DNA of 64,000 nt from Nonomuraea sp. SYSU D8015 (GCF_008065375.1 NZ_VJYI01000002.1:310001-374000); one strand, 5' to 3'. Numbered from the stretch's first letter, positions 50,519 through 59,968 are shown. Translations and numbers: made by a program. Notes: a model not told the origin generated them from the letters alone.

Positions 50519-51748
50519 TCATCTGAAGCTGAACAGCTCGAAATGGATGGCCGAGGACGGCAAGCCGGCGGCTCGGAAGCCACGCTCGAATGACTCCAGC
50601 ATGGGCAGTGGGCCGCACATGTAGACGTCGGTGAGGAAGCCTCGGCCGCAGGCCTCCAGGACCTGGGCTGTGGTCAGAGTGCCCGAGGTCGAGGATACGT
50701 TGAGGTGGACCCGCAACCCTGGATGAGTGTCGGCGTGGGCACGGATTTCCTCCCAGTACAGCACTTCATCAGCGTGCCTGACCGTGTAGAACAGGGTGAT
50801 TTGCCGGTCGTTGCCGTCCGGCATGTCACGTAACCAGCTGAGGAACGGAGTGATGCCGATCCCGCCGGCGATCCAGAGTTGGCGCCTGCCGCCGGTGCGG
50901 TAGTCCAGCATGCCGTATCCGCCCTCCACCGTGGCCCGGCAGCCGGCTCGCAGGGTCGAGGACAGCCGAGAGGTGTAGTCGCCACTGGCTTTGATGGTCA
51001 GGCGTATGTCCTGCTCGGCAGGGGCGCTGGAGATCGTGAACGGATGTGGCTCCCGCAGGCCGTGCTGGTGGAAGGTCACGAACACGAACTGCCCTGAGAC
51101 GAATCCCAGCCGCCGCTCCTTGCGTGGCCGCAGAGTGATCTCGACGGTGGCCGGCGTCAGCCGGCGCACCGTTCGGACCTCGTAGGCGAATCTGGGCCTG
51201 GTGAATCGGGCGAGCAGGGTCGTGTGGAGGAACGCGGCGATGCCCACCACGTACGCGCCGATCAGGATGGCGAACGGCACCGTCGCTGTGCGCGTCACCT
51301 GGTCGACCAGCAGCGTGTGGGCAAGGCTGATGGCGAAGAACACGCCGATGAGGCGGTGGGAGCGGCGCCAGATACCGTAGCTCAGAGGACCGATGGTGAG
51401 GATCGCCAACAGGGTGATCCCGGCATAGGCGATCAGGCCGGAGGGTGTTCCCCCGGGTGAGCCCAAGGTCCATGGGATCGTCACGACGTGGGCGGTGAGC
51501 AGGACGAACCCGGCTCGGCCCGTCCGCCGGTGCGCGGCGTACATTCGGTCCAGGCCGCCGAAGTACGGCTCCAGGAATCTGGCCCGGGTAGCCAAGACCA
51601 GCGCGGCCGCGAAGAGGATGACCGCCGTGGTCGCGAACAACTCTGCCATGACCTGCTGGAAGTGCCGTACCGTATCCGGCGGCCAAAGCGCCAGCGAACA
51701 CGCGGCATTGACGATCGATACTCCGGCGATCACCCGTGGACCGATCAT
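50519..51748 (-). CDS. Ferric reductase-like transmembrane flavocytochrome
   Basis: 409 residues from ATG 51748. Six hydrophobic segments in the first 200 residues with His residues on paired helices (AHRRTGRAGFVLLTAHVV; RRSHRLIGVFFAISLAHTL) fit a heme-binding ferric-reductase domain. An FAD domain (HPFTISSAP) and an NAD domain (AGGIGITPFLSWL; MCGPLPML) follow. It should move electrons from NAD(P)H across the membrane. ATG overlaps the stop of the preceding small membrane gene. Confidence 0.88.
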   Translation of the reverse strand: MIGPRVIAGVSIVNAACSLALWPPDTVRHFQQVMAELFATTAVILFAAALVLATRARFLEPYFGGLDRMYAAHRRTGRAGFVLLTAHVVTIPWTLGSPGGTPSGLIAYAGITLLAILTIGPLSYGIWRRSHRLIGVFFAISLAHTLLVDQVTRTATVPFAILIGAYVVGIAAFLHTTLLARFTRPRFAYEVRTVRRLTPATVEITLRPRKERRLGFVSGQFVFVTFHQHGLREPHPFTISSAPAEQDIRLTIKASGDYTSRLSSTLRAGCRATVEGGYGMLDYRTGGRRQLWIAGGIGITPFLSWLRDMPDGNDRQITLFYTVRHADEVLYWEEIRAHADTHPGLRVHLNVSSTSGTLTTAQVLEACGRGFLTDVYMCGPLPMLESFERGFRAAGLPSSAIHFELFSFR

Positions 51749-52101
51749 GTTCGGGAGCGCTTCCAGACCGGGGCCCAGCCCACGACCACCGCTCCCAGGC
51801 CGACCACGAGGTGCACGAGGGCGTCGTCGAACGCCAGCGCCTCCACCCCGTCCAGCCAGCCCGCCTCACCGGCGACGCCGACGGCCAGCCAGAACGCTCC
51901 CAGCCACCTGGTGGCCAGTCCGGCGTGGCGCCCGTGGCAGAACACCGCCGTCGCAAGCCACAGCGCTCCGGTGACCAGGTGCAGGATCCCGTGGACCGGC
52001 TCTGGTGTCTCCCACCCTGGCACGCCGGGGAGCACTATGAAGCGCAGCGCCCCGACGACCACGAACCCGGTCCCGACTACCAACGCCCATATGCGAGTCA
52101 T
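51745..52101 (-). CDS. Four-helix membrane protein (DUF4383-like)
   Basis: 118 residues with four hydrophobic segments; the pattern GFVVVGALRFIVLPG and HGILHLVTGALWLATAVF resembles DUF4383 proteins. It overlaps the ferric-reductase gene by four bases and directly follows the response regulator gene's promoter side, so these two genes form a redox membrane unit. No catalytic residue is evident; a heme-positioning or structural partner is possible. Confidence 0.65.
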   Translation of the reverse strand: MTRIWALVVGTGFVVVGALRFIVLPGVPGWETPEPVHGILHLVTGALWLATAVFCHGRHAGLATRWLGAFWLAVGVAGEAGWLDGVEALAFDDALVHLVVGLGAVVVGWAPVWKRSRT

Positions 52102-52161
52102 GGGTGACAGGCTGGCGACTGACGTCTGTCATCCGCGTCCGCCCCGTGCGGCGTCCCGTGC

Positions 52162-52842
52162 CTACTGCGGGCGCGGTACGCCGGCGCTGATGCTGACCAG
52201 CCCGCTCTGGTACGCGAAGACCACCATCTGGGCTCGGTCACGCGCGGACAACTTCATCATGGACCTGTTGACGTGAGTCTTCACGGTCGCCGGCGACAGA
52301 TGCAACTGCTCGGCGATGTCGGCGTTGGTCAGGCCCGAGGCGACCAAGGCCACGATCTCAAGCTCGCGCTCGGTCAAGGGTGACGGCCCGGCCGAAGGCC
52401 GGGCATGGCCGGGCTGCTGGAGGAAGTGGGCGATCAGCCGCTTGGTCGCCTGCGGTGAGAGCAGCGCCTCCCCGCGGGCGACCGTCCGGATGGCGTCGAG
52501 CAGCTCGTGCGGTTGCACTCCCTTGCCGATGAAGCCGCTGGCGCCGGCGCGCAACGCCTCGAACACGTACTCGTCGATCTCGAAGGTGGTCAGCACCAGC
52601 ACGCGAACCCCGGTGAGCGTGGCGTCAGACGTGATCGTCCGTGTCGCGGCCAAGCCGTCCACCCCCGGCATGCGGATGTCCATCACCACCACGTCAGGGA
52701 GGTGCGCGCGGGCCAGCTCCACGGCCTGCGCGCCGTCGGCGGCTTCGCCGACCACTCCCAGGTCATCGGCGGAGTCGATCAGATACCGCGCGCCCTGCCG
52801 GATCAGTGGCTGGTCATCGGCCAGCACGACCCGCACTGTCAT
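52162..52842 (-). CDS. NarL/LuxR family response regulator
   Basis: 226 residues. Receiver domain with acidic pocket ADDQ and phospho-Asp55 in VVMDIRMPG, Thr/Lys switch residues in VLTTFE and GFIGKG, then a LuxR HTH (LTERELEIVALVASGLTNAD, TVKTHVNRSM). It overlaps the kinase gene by four bases. The reductase/membrane pair lies 60 bases downstream on the same strand and is the obvious first target. Confidence 0.93.
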   Translation of the reverse strand: MTVRVVLADDQPLIRQGARYLIDSADDLGVVGEAADGAQAVELARAHLPDVVVMDIRMPGVDGLAATRTITSDATLTGVRVLVLTTFEIDEYVFEALRAGASGFIGKGVQPHELLDAIRTVARGEALLSPQATKRLIAHFLQQPGHARPSAGPSPLTERELEIVALVASGLTNADIAEQLHLSPATVKTHVNRSMMKLSARDRAQMVVFAYQSGLVSISAGVPRPQ

Positions 52843-54122
52843 CCGGCTGCTCCGGTCCCTTCGGCGACCAACTCGGCGTCGGCGCGGATCGGCAGACTCC
52901 CTCGCAACACGAACTCGTCATGCCGGTCGGGTCCGGCCGTGAGCGAGCCTCCAAGAGCGTGGACACGCTCGGTCACACCTGTCAACCCGTGTCCGGACGA
53001 TGGCTCTCGCGCCGCGGCGATGCGGTTGCGAACTTCGATGCCGAGGGTGCCGCCTTCCGTCCACACCCGCAGGCAGGCGTGGCCATCCCCATGTTTGTGT
53101 GCGTTCGTCAGCGCTTCGTGGATCACCCAGTAAGCCGACAGGTCCACGGTCGTGGGGAGGTCATGCGGCATGTCCGTGTGGTCCACCCGCAGCCCGACCG
53201 CCGCGAACCGATCAAGCATGCGTGGCAGGTCGGCGAGGCCCGCCACCGGCTCCACCGGCGGCGGCTCGCCGTCACGTAGCACGCTCAGCAACGTTCCCAG
53301 CTGGTCGAGTGCGGTACGGCTGGCGGCTTGCACGTGACCGATCGCCTTCGCGGCGGCTTCCGGCTCCCGGTGCAAGGAGTGTCCGGCCACGCCCGCCTGC
53401 ATGCTGATCACGGCGATGTGATGAGCGACCAGATCGTGAACCTCCCGGGCGATGCGCAATCGCTCCTGTACGGCCCCGTGGCGGGCGCGGTCCTGCCATG
53501 CCGCCAGCAGCTGCCGTCGGCTCCGCGCCGCATCTCCAGCCGCCGCTCCCACCAGGACGGCAGCGATCAAGGGCACCGGTGTGTCCTGCCCCGTCCATGC
53601 CTCCGGCGCCACAATCATCGAGCCGCCCGCGATCGCTGCTGCCGCGCCGACCCCCGACACCAGAGCCACCAGCCGGCTGCTCGATCCTGCGGCCGCATAC
53701 CCGGCCAGCGCCATTGCCGCACCGGCCGACTCCTTGAGATCAGCGGGCACGGCCACCACCACGACCGTCATCGGCAGTATGGCCGCGAGGGCGCGTCGCC
53801 ACGAGCCCGTCAGGAACGCCCTGCCAGGTCGCGCATGTCGCCAGCGCAAGCCACCGGCGATCAGCAACGCTGCTCCGAGCAGCGCGTCGGCCGCGGACGT
53901 GTCGAGGTCGGCAGGCATGGCCATCAAGGCACCGACGGTCGCGACGGCCAGTGAGGCCCTGGGCCATACCGCCCGTGCGACTAGCGCAACAGCCGACAGG
54001 AGGACGGCGCCCAGAAGTGGCCACGTCACACGCCAGGCGTGTCCGGTGACCAGGCCTCCCGCCGCCATCGCACACAGCATCAGACCGAGCCAGACGTCGG
54101 TCACCCATTCCGGCCGCTCCAC
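52839..54122 (-). CDS. Membrane sensor histidine kinase (DesK/NarL type)
   Basis: 427 residues from a GTG. Six hydrophobic segments in the first 190 residues, then a HisKA_3 domain with the phosphoacceptor in IAREVHDLVAHH and an HATPase_c domain with HEALTNAHKHG and GHGLTGVTERV. The short loops between helices suggest sensing within the membrane. It pairs with the response regulator downstream. Confidence 0.9.
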   Translation of the reverse strand: MERPEWVTDVWLGLMLCAMAAGGLVTGHAWRVTWPLLGAVLLSAVALVARAVWPRASLAVATVGALMAMPADLDTSAADALLGAALLIAGGLRWRHARPGRAFLTGSWRRALAAILPMTVVVVAVPADLKESAGAAMALAGYAAAGSSSRLVALVSGVGAAAAIAGGSMIVAPEAWTGQDTPVPLIAAVLVGAAAGDAARSRRQLLAAWQDRARHGAVQERLRIAREVHDLVAHHIAVISMQAGVAGHSLHREPEAAAKAIGHVQAASRTALDQLGTLLSVLRDGEPPPVEPVAGLADLPRMLDRFAAVGLRVDHTDMPHDLPTTVDLSAYWVIHEALTNAHKHGDGHACLRVWTEGGTLGIEVRNRIAAAREPSSGHGLTGVTERVHALGGSLTAGPDRHDEFVLRGSLPIRADAELVAEGTGAAG

Positions 54123-54489
54123 CGGGTCAGCCTATGCACCGCAGGTCCTGTACGCATCGTCCTGAGGTAGGGCATGACGTACCACGATCGCGGTACCAAG
54201 GCCTCGCGATCCTGGACGCACGTGCGCCCGGGTCCATGCCGTGCTGCTCGGAGGGCCCCGGGGGCTTCCCCTCGAAGCCGGTCCGGCAGTCGCCGAGACT
54301 CAGCGTCGCAGATAGGAGGGGCGGCGACCGGGGCCGTCGGCTGTTCCCGGCCTGCGGCGAAGCTGCCGACCACGCGGCGAACGCGGCAAAGTCCAAGGCC
54401 GGCGAGGCGGTCCATGACGTTGCTGTGCACGCTGGCCAACGCGTGCGGATGGGCCCCTCTTTGAGCCTGGCTCTCTGTACGCAACCGGG
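54123..54489. other. Gene-free region upstream of the kinase
   Basis: About 365 bases; no gene recognised. It may contain the kinase promoter and the lost 5' part of the LuxR pseudogene. Confidence 0.45.
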
Positions 54490-55185
54490 CGGCGACCGGC
54501 CGGCTACCTGTTGCGTGCTGCGGGACGCCTGGCCGCCACCGACCCGGTCTGGTCACCGAAGGTCACCTGGCCGCCGGGGACATCCTGCTCCCCATCGTCG
54601 GAACACCAGTGACGACGTGTGGATCAGGAGGCCCTTGCTCGGCTTCATGCTCGCCGCCGAGCTGTGGGACTACGGCGCACTCCACGGCATAGCCGCCCGC
54701 GTCGCCGCGGCCGCCGGCGCGGCTCCGCTGGTCTACCCGCGCATCCACCTGACCGCGCTGCGGGGCTGGCGAGAGGAGGCAGCGGAGCTGTTCGCCGGCG
54801 TGGGCCCGCACATGACGCTCAGCGTGCAGTGGGCGACCGCCGTGCTCAACAACACCTGGCCGACTGCTCGGCAGTGATGAAGGCCGCCGAACGCGGCGAC
54901 CTCGAACTGGCCGGGCTGGCACTGCCCGACCTGATCGAAGCGGCAGTGCGGTGCGGGCGACCGGCGAGCACGCGCGCAGCCGGTCGGCGCAGACCCCCGA
55001 CCCCCTGATCGTGCAGGAGGTGCACATCGCCCGGCTGGTCGCGGCGGGGGGCCACCTCCAAGGAGGCCACGGCCAATCTGTTCCTGTGCCCGCGAACCGT
55101 GGACGCGCACCTGCGCAACATCTTTCCGCAAGCTCGGGCTCGCCTCTCGCAGTCAGCTACGTGGCCGCTCGGAGATCCGTTTAGC
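54490..55185 (+). pseudogene. LAL-type (MalT/AAA+) LuxR regulator, decayed C-terminal part
   Basis: Pieces of one protein occur in order but in changing frames: YLLRAAGRLAATDPV, then ELWDYGALHGIAARVAAAAGA with WATAVLNN, then (after stops) LPDLIEAAVRCGRP, and finally a LuxR HTH reading VQEVHIARLVAAG / TSKEATANLFLCPRTVDAH / LRNIF-KLGLASRSQL. This order is that of the helical repeats and DNA-binding domain of large LuxR regulators. At least three frame changes are needed. The ATPase N-terminus is missing. Confidence 0.75.
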
Positions 55186-55280
55186 CGCATGGTCGTGGTG
55201 AGTCGGGTAAGCAGTCTCGGGTGAGGGCTGTTCCTCGACCAGTGCCTCGCACCGAGGCAGTTGGCACACAGGTCGATGGA

Positions 55281-55679
55281 TCACACCTTCTCGGCCACTA
55301 CTCGCACGTGATCGACGGTGAGCAAGCGAATGTCGTCGACATCGGAAGTCAGGATCGTCACCCGACCCGGATGCTGGAGAGCGGTCGCACACAGTATGGC
55401 GTCGATGGCGTACTTGTGACCATGCAACCCCGCGCCCCGCAGCAAAGCCGCGGCGGACTGAGCGACAGCCTGGGTGACCGGCTCCACACGTAGGCGGGAC
55501 AACGTCCACTTCAGCGCGACATCGTTGATCTTCGGGTGAATCACCTCGACCAGCACTGCAGCCGAGGTAGCGACCGGAAGATCCGCGTCACGAGCCGCAG
55601 CCAGCCACTCGTGCACCTCCCGATCCCGGTGCACCGCCTTCGCCAGGCCCTCACTGTCCAGGACCAGGACACCGCTCAC
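55281..55679 (-). CDS. PIN-domain (VapC-like) toxin
   Basis: 132 residues. The four acidic residues of the PIN nuclease site are visible: Asp8 in VLVLDSEG, Glu in VLVEVIHP, Asp in HKYAIDAILCATA, and Asp in LTSDVDDIRLL. These proteins cleave RNA, often tRNA or rRNA. The start overlaps the antitoxin stop by four bases, the classic order antitoxin-toxin. Confidence 0.88.
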   Translation of the reverse strand: MSGVLVLDSEGLAKAVHRDREVHEWLAAARDADLPVATSAAVLVEVIHPKINDVALKWTLSRLRVEPVTQAVAQSAAALLRGAGLHGHKYAIDAILCATALQHPGRVTILTSDVDDIRLLTVDHVRVVAEKV

Positions 55680-55954
55680 GCGGCGGCCCCCGCCCCCGGC
55701 TCATCCCCGATTAGCCGGGCCCGCTTGGCCGCCACGGCCGCCGGGTCGGCAGGGCCATGAATCTCTTCGAAGTCGGCGATCAACTCGTCCAGATTGTCCC
55801 GCTCGATCTGACGCTGAGCCGCTCTCTCCAGGTATGCGGATATGCCCCGCTTGCCGACCCGCTCGCGGATCGCCTGAAGCGTGCCGGCGGTGAGGGTGAC
55901 AGAGATCCCGCTGGCGGGGCCGTCGCCGGGAAGAAACTCAAGGTCGTCAGCCAT
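55676..55954 (-). CDS. Antitoxin of the PIN-type pair
   Basis: 92 residues. An acidic N-terminus, then a segment SVTLTAGTLQAIRERVGKRG / SAYLERAAQRQIERD like ribbon-helix-helix antitoxins, and a C-terminal part (DELIADFEEIHGPAD) of the type that wraps around a PIN toxin. A palindrome overlaps its promoter. Likely an autorepressor with the toxin. Confidence 0.8.
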   Translation of the reverse strand: MADDLEFLPGDGPASGISVTLTAGTLQAIRERVGKRGISAYLERAAQRQIERDNLDELIADFEEIHGPADPAAVAAKRARLIGDEPGAGAAA

Positions 55955-55962
55955 GAGGCCAT

Positions 55963-55983
55963 TATGGCATTGGAAATGCTATA
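55963..55983 (-). promoter_or_regulatory. Operator/promoter of the toxin-antitoxin operon
   Basis: A 21-bp near-perfect palindrome, TATGGCATT-GGA-AATGCTATA (8 of 9 arm positions match), ends nine bases before the antitoxin start. CATAAT-like -10 sequence lies within it on the minus strand. It fits binding of a dimeric RHH antitoxin. Confidence 0.7.
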
Positions 55984-56045
55984 TGTGGAACGCGCCCGTC
56001 GGGCCAGCAATGCCCGTCGCGAAGGACCGAGGGCGACTTTCACAT

Positions 56046-57794
56046 TCAGCAGTTGTCTGCGCTGTAGGCGGCCGCCTGGAAGCGGAAAAGCTGGGCGTAC
56101 GGGCCGTTTCGGGCCATCAGTTCCTCGTGGGAGCCCTGCTCGGCGATGGTGCCGTCGGCCACGACGATGATGTGGTCGGCCATGCGCACGGTGGAGAAAC
56201 GGTGGGAGACCAGGACGGTGATCCCTTCACCGGCGGTGCGGGTGGTCGTGGTGAAGCGTTCGTAGAGGTCGTGTTCGCTGGCCGGGTCCAAGGCGGCGGT
56301 GGGCTCGTCGAGGATCAGTACCTCCGGCTTCTCCCGCATGAGAGCGCGGGCCAGAGCCAGGCGCTGCCATTGCCCCTGGGACAGGTCGACGCCGTCGAAG
56401 AGGAATCCCAGTTGGGTGTCCACGCCGTTGGGCAGCCGCTCCACGAAATCGGCTCCCGCCGCGTGGATCGCCTCGTCGACCTGATCCATCCGGGGCAGGC
56501 TGCCGATGCCGACCGCATGCCGCACCGGAAGCTGGAACTTGACGAAGTCCTGGAACGCGGCGGTGGTGCGCTGCCGCCAGGCGGTCAGGTCCGTCGCGGC
56601 CAGGTTCTGGCCGTCCACCTTGATCGTGCCTGATGCCGGCTGGTACATGCCGGTGAGGAGCTTGACCAGTGTGGTCTTGCCCGCGCCGTTCACCCCGACC
56701 AGGGCGACGACGCTGCCCCGGCGCAGGTGGAAGCTGACGTCGCGGAGGACCGGGGCTTTCGAGCCGGGGTAGGCGAAGGTCACGCTCTCGAAGGTGATGC
56801 CGCCGCTTACGGGATGCTTGTCGCCGGTCGGGCCATGTGCGGCGGCGTACTCGTGGAGCCACGTGTAGTGCTCGGTGACCTGGCCGGTCTGGATGACCCG
56901 GCCGATCTGCTCGACCACCTCCTGGATCTGCCCGCGCAACCGCGCGCCCAGGACCAGAACCAGGACCGCGTCACCGAGGGTCGCCAAGCCGCGGGCGGCC
57001 AGATCCGCGGTGAGGGCCAGGACCAGGAGATAGCCGGCGCTGAAACAGATCCAGCCGAAGGCGTTCCAGCTGCTCGCCCGCACCCGCGCCCGGGAGATCA
57101 GCGTCGCGTACCGGTCCCAGGCCTTGGCGGCCTCCTCGTCGATGGCCGCGGACGCACCGCTGACGCGCAGTTCCTTCGCGGTGCCCGCGTCGGTGCACAT
57201 CCGGTGCAGCATCTCCTCCAGGCGGCCGTGCCGGGCCGCCTCCTTCTCCGCGTCACGCAACCGGCGCAGCGTCCGGGAGTTGATCCACAGCGGCAGCAGA
57301 GCCAGCGGGGCCAGCAGGGCCAGCCGGGGATCGACCGCGACGAGCAGCCCGACCGACAGCGCGATGCTGATGACCCCGGCCGCGGTCGCCGACAGACCCA
57401 ACGCCAGCTGAGCCAGGGTCCGGGAGCCGCGGCGAAGAAGGAAGATGCGGTCCAGATGTTCGGGATGTTCGAGGTGCGCGACGCCGGGCAGGCCCGCGAC
57501 CAGACCGAGGATCTCGTCGTTGACCAGGATGTCGACCCGGAGGACCAGTTCGAGGATGAGGCTGTGCAGGACCGTCCGGCCCGCGGTGGAGGCGGTGTAG
57601 GCCACCGCGCCGAGAGCGCCCGCCGCCAGCAGACCGCCGACGGTGCCCAGGCCCGCCGCGTCGACCAGCCAGCGCTGACTCAGCGCGAGGAGGGCGACGG
57701 CCACCGATTGGAACGCCACGAGGACGGCGACCAGGAGGGTGATCCACGGGCTTGCCTGCCACGTGAGCCGGAGAGTGCGTCTGAGAACCTTCAT
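56046..57794 (-). CDS. ABC exporter half-transporter (permease-ATPase), second of a pair
   Basis: 582 residues. A six-helix ABC transmembrane domain (residues 1-310) and an NBD with Walker A GVNGAGKTT, Q-loop AAFQDFVKFQLPV, signature LSQGQ (one change from LSGGQ), Walker B VLILDEPTAALD and switch His SHRFSTV. It has no peptidase domain. Its start overlaps the partner's stop by one base. Such pairs export peptides or lipids in natural-product clusters. Confidence 0.92.
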   Translation of the reverse strand: MKVLRRTLRLTWQASPWITLLVAVLVAFQSVAVALLALSQRWLVDAAGLGTVGGLLAAGALGAVAYTASTAGRTVLHSLILELVLRVDILVNDEILGLVAGLPGVAHLEHPEHLDRIFLLRRGSRTLAQLALGLSATAAGVISIALSVGLLVAVDPRLALLAPLALLPLWINSRTLRRLRDAEKEAARHGRLEEMLHRMCTDAGTAKELRVSGASAAIDEEAAKAWDRYATLISRARVRASSWNAFGWICFSAGYLLVLALTADLAARGLATLGDAVLVLVLGARLRGQIQEVVEQIGRVIQTGQVTEHYTWLHEYAAAHGPTGDKHPVSGGITFESVTFAYPGSKAPVLRDVSFHLRRGSVVALVGVNGAGKTTLVKLLTGMYQPASGTIKVDGQNLAATDLTAWRQRTTAAFQDFVKFQLPVRHAVGIGSLPRMDQVDEAIHAAGADFVERLPNGVDTQLGFLFDGVDLSQGQWQRLALARALMREKPEVLILDEPTAALDPASEHDLYERFTTTTRTAGEGITVLVSHRFSTVRMADHIIVVADGTIAEQGSHEELMARNGPYAQLFRFQAAAYSADNC

Positions 57795-59509
57795 CAGTTC
57801 TCCACGAATCGGGACGCCTGGAGCTCGAACATGCGTGCGTAGTGGCCATCAGCCGCCATCAAGGCATCGTGGTCGCCCTCTTCGAGTATCGAACCGCCTC
57901 GCATGACGACGATCCGGTCCGCCTGCCGCACCGTCGAGAGCCGGTGCGAAATCAGCACGATGGTGGCGCCCTCCACCCCGGAGACGACATCCCGGTTGAA
58001 GTCGGCCTCCGCGCGGACGTCCAGGTGCGCGGTGGGCTCGTCCAGGATGATCAGGTTGCGGCCGTGGCCCACGGCGAAGAAGATGCGGGCCAGAGCGAGG
58101 CGCTGCCACTGGCCGCCGGACAGGTCCACGCCGTCGTGCACCTCGCGGCTGACCACGGTGTCGACCCCGTGCGGCAGGCCGCCGGCGTTCCATCCGGCCC
58201 GTTGCAGGGCCTTTTCGATCCCCTCGCGGTCGTCGCGGTGTTCGGGGGCGCCCATGGCGACGTTGTCGGCCACGGTCAGTGGGTATCGGTTGAAGTCCTG
58301 GAACATCACGGCCATCCGGCTCGGGTCGGACATGACGCGGCCCTCGTCCGGCTCGTACAGGCCGGCCATCAGCTTGATCATCGTGGTCTTGCCCGCGCCG
58401 TTGTCGCCGACGATGGCCAGGACCTCACCGGGCTCGATCCGCAGATCCAAACCGTCAAGGATCTTGCCGGTGGTCGGGTAGGAGAAGGAGACGTTCTCGA
58501 GCCGGACTCCCGCACCGGGTTCCGGGGGTCTCGGTTGCGGGGGTGTGCGGGTGGCGAGGGAGTCCATCGCCCGTACGGCGCCGAGTCCGGTCTCGACCTC
58601 GTACTCCTCCATCCCGATCGCGGTGACGCCGAGCACGGCGAAGGAGGCCACCAGGCAGGTGACCAGGTCGCCCTGCGTCATGTGGCCCTGCTGGACGGCG
58701 AGGCCGAGAAGGAGGAAGGCGAGCAGGACCGCGCCGAACGACAGCACGAACGCCATCCGCTGATGGACGAGGATCTCACGGCGGGTCTGCCAGATCACCG
58801 ACGCCAGGTGCCGGGCCTGAGCGGTACGCCGCCCCACCGCCCAGCCCGCGAGGCCGAAGACGCGGATCTCCTTGCCCGCCTCGCCGCCCGCGCTCACCTC
58901 CGACCAGTAGTCGGTCTGCCGCCAGGGTCGCGCCTGGATGTACACCACCTCATGGAGGCGGAGAAGCTGGCGCCGGACGATGGAGCGGACGGTCAGCGCC
59001 GCGGCGAGCAGGGCGACCGCGGTGACGGGCGAGTAGAGGGCCAGCACCCCGGCCGCGAGGACGGCCCCGGTCGTCCTGGACATGAGCACCACCTGGGCCA
59101 CCGCGGCGGAACCGGCGGAGAGGTGCTGCCATCCGCCCAGGTTCGAGGCGCGGGACAGATCATCCGCGTAGGCGGGATCCTCCAGATGCGCGATCCCTTT
59201 GGGAGCCGCCGCCGTGGCGCGGAGCCGGCGGCGTATCTCACCGTCCACTCGCGTGGCGGCCACCTGTCGGAAAGCCTCCTTGGCCGCGACCGCGATCCCT
59301 TCCAGGATGAGGAGTCCGGCCAGTGCCCACAGGGCCGCACTCGCCTCGCCCGCGGCCATCTGCGTGATCAGTCGGCCGCTGACCACCGCGAGAAGCGTCG
59401 GCAGGGCGGCCAGGCACACGCTGATCACGCCGAGTATCGCGGCGTGCGAAGCCGGCAGTAGCCGGAGCAGCCGTAATCGGTCCTGTACGACCTGGACCAG
59501 CGTCCCCAC
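57794..59509 (-). CDS. ABC exporter half-transporter (permease-ATPase), first of a pair
   Basis: 571 residues from GTG 59509, which has GGAAGGAG upstream; longer in-frame starts lack support. Transmembrane domain first, then NBD with Walker A GDNGAGKTT, Q-loop VMFQDFNRYPLTV, signature LSGGQ, Walker B LIILDEPTAHLD and SHRLSTV. The FQDF Q-loop is shared by both halves, so they are an ancient heterodimer. The two secreted small proteins lie upstream on the same strand with a 163-base gap. Confidence 0.92.
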   Translation of the reverse strand: MGTLVQVVQDRLRLLRLLPASHAAILGVISVCLAALPTLLAVVSGRLITQMAAGEASAALWALAGLLILEGIAVAAKEAFRQVAATRVDGEIRRRLRATAAAPKGIAHLEDPAYADDLSRASNLGGWQHLSAGSAAVAQVVLMSRTTGAVLAAGVLALYSPVTAVALLAAALTVRSIVRRQLLRLHEVVYIQARPWRQTDYWSEVSAGGEAGKEIRVFGLAGWAVGRRTAQARHLASVIWQTRREILVHQRMAFVLSFGAVLLAFLLLGLAVQQGHMTQGDLVTCLVASFAVLGVTAIGMEEYEVETGLGAVRAMDSLATRTPPQPRPPEPGAGVRLENVSFSYPTTGKILDGLDLRIEPGEVLAIVGDNGAGKTTMIKLMAGLYEPDEGRVMSDPSRMAVMFQDFNRYPLTVADNVAMGAPEHRDDREGIEKALQRAGWNAGGLPHGVDTVVSREVHDGVDLSGGQWQRLALARIFFAVGHGRNLIILDEPTAHLDVRAEADFNRDVVSGVEGATIVLISHRLSTVRQADRIVVMRGGSILEEGDHDALMAADGHYARMFELQASRFVEN

Positions 59510-59672
59510 ATGAGCTCCTTCCGGGCACATGAACGGTAAGCGTTTTCCCGAGGACAGGCAAAGTCTTTTCGACGTGCGGGTGAGCAAGCGACCGTCGGCG
59601 GCGCAGCCGATGCCGGGCCACATGGAGGCACTGCGGGAAATCACACGGCCATGACGACCTGCCGGACGCGGG

Positions 59673-59960
59673 TCAACAAGCCCACTTGACGACGCTCTTG
59701 CGCTCGATGATGCATTGGGGGCCGTTGGCGATGTTCGAGCCCCCGTGGATGTTGTTGCTTTTCACGGAGCCGTTCACATTCGAGAAGTTGCCGCTGTTCA
59801 CCTGGCGGCCCTTGCTCCGGTAATTACCGCTCTTCCATGAATTCCCGCTGTCTTTGGGTATCCCATGAGCAAAGGCGGGGACGCCGGGGAGCAGAGCAGG
59901 TTCGGCCGATGGCGTCGACATCGCGGAGGCCATCAGCACGACAACTGCGGCCTTGCGCAT
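59673..59960 (-). CDS. Secreted Asn/Gly/Ser-rich small protein, copy 2
   Basis: 95 residues from ATG 59960 (GAGGG five bases upstream; GTG 59972, which overlaps the previous stop, is an alternative). Signal peptide MRKAAVVVLMASAMSTPSA with cleavage near AFA-HG. The mature part is DSGNSWKSGNYRSKGR, then VNSGNFSNVNGSVKSNNI and SNIANGPQC, followed by a basic tail ending in Cys. It is a paralogue of the upstream gene: the SGNY, VNSGNFSN and NGS..SNNI blocks match. No known family is recognised. Confidence 0.75.
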   Translation of the reverse strand: MRKAAVVVLMASAMSTPSAEPALLPGVPAFAHGIPKDSGNSWKSGNYRSKGRQVNSGNFSNVNGSVKSNNIHGGSNIANGPQCIIERKSVVKWAC

Positions 59961-59968
59961 CGATGCCC

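Noticed and set aside
57842..59461. A 539-codon open frame opposite the ABC exporter
   Set aside because: Antisense shadow; the minus strand carries intact Walker and signature motifs.
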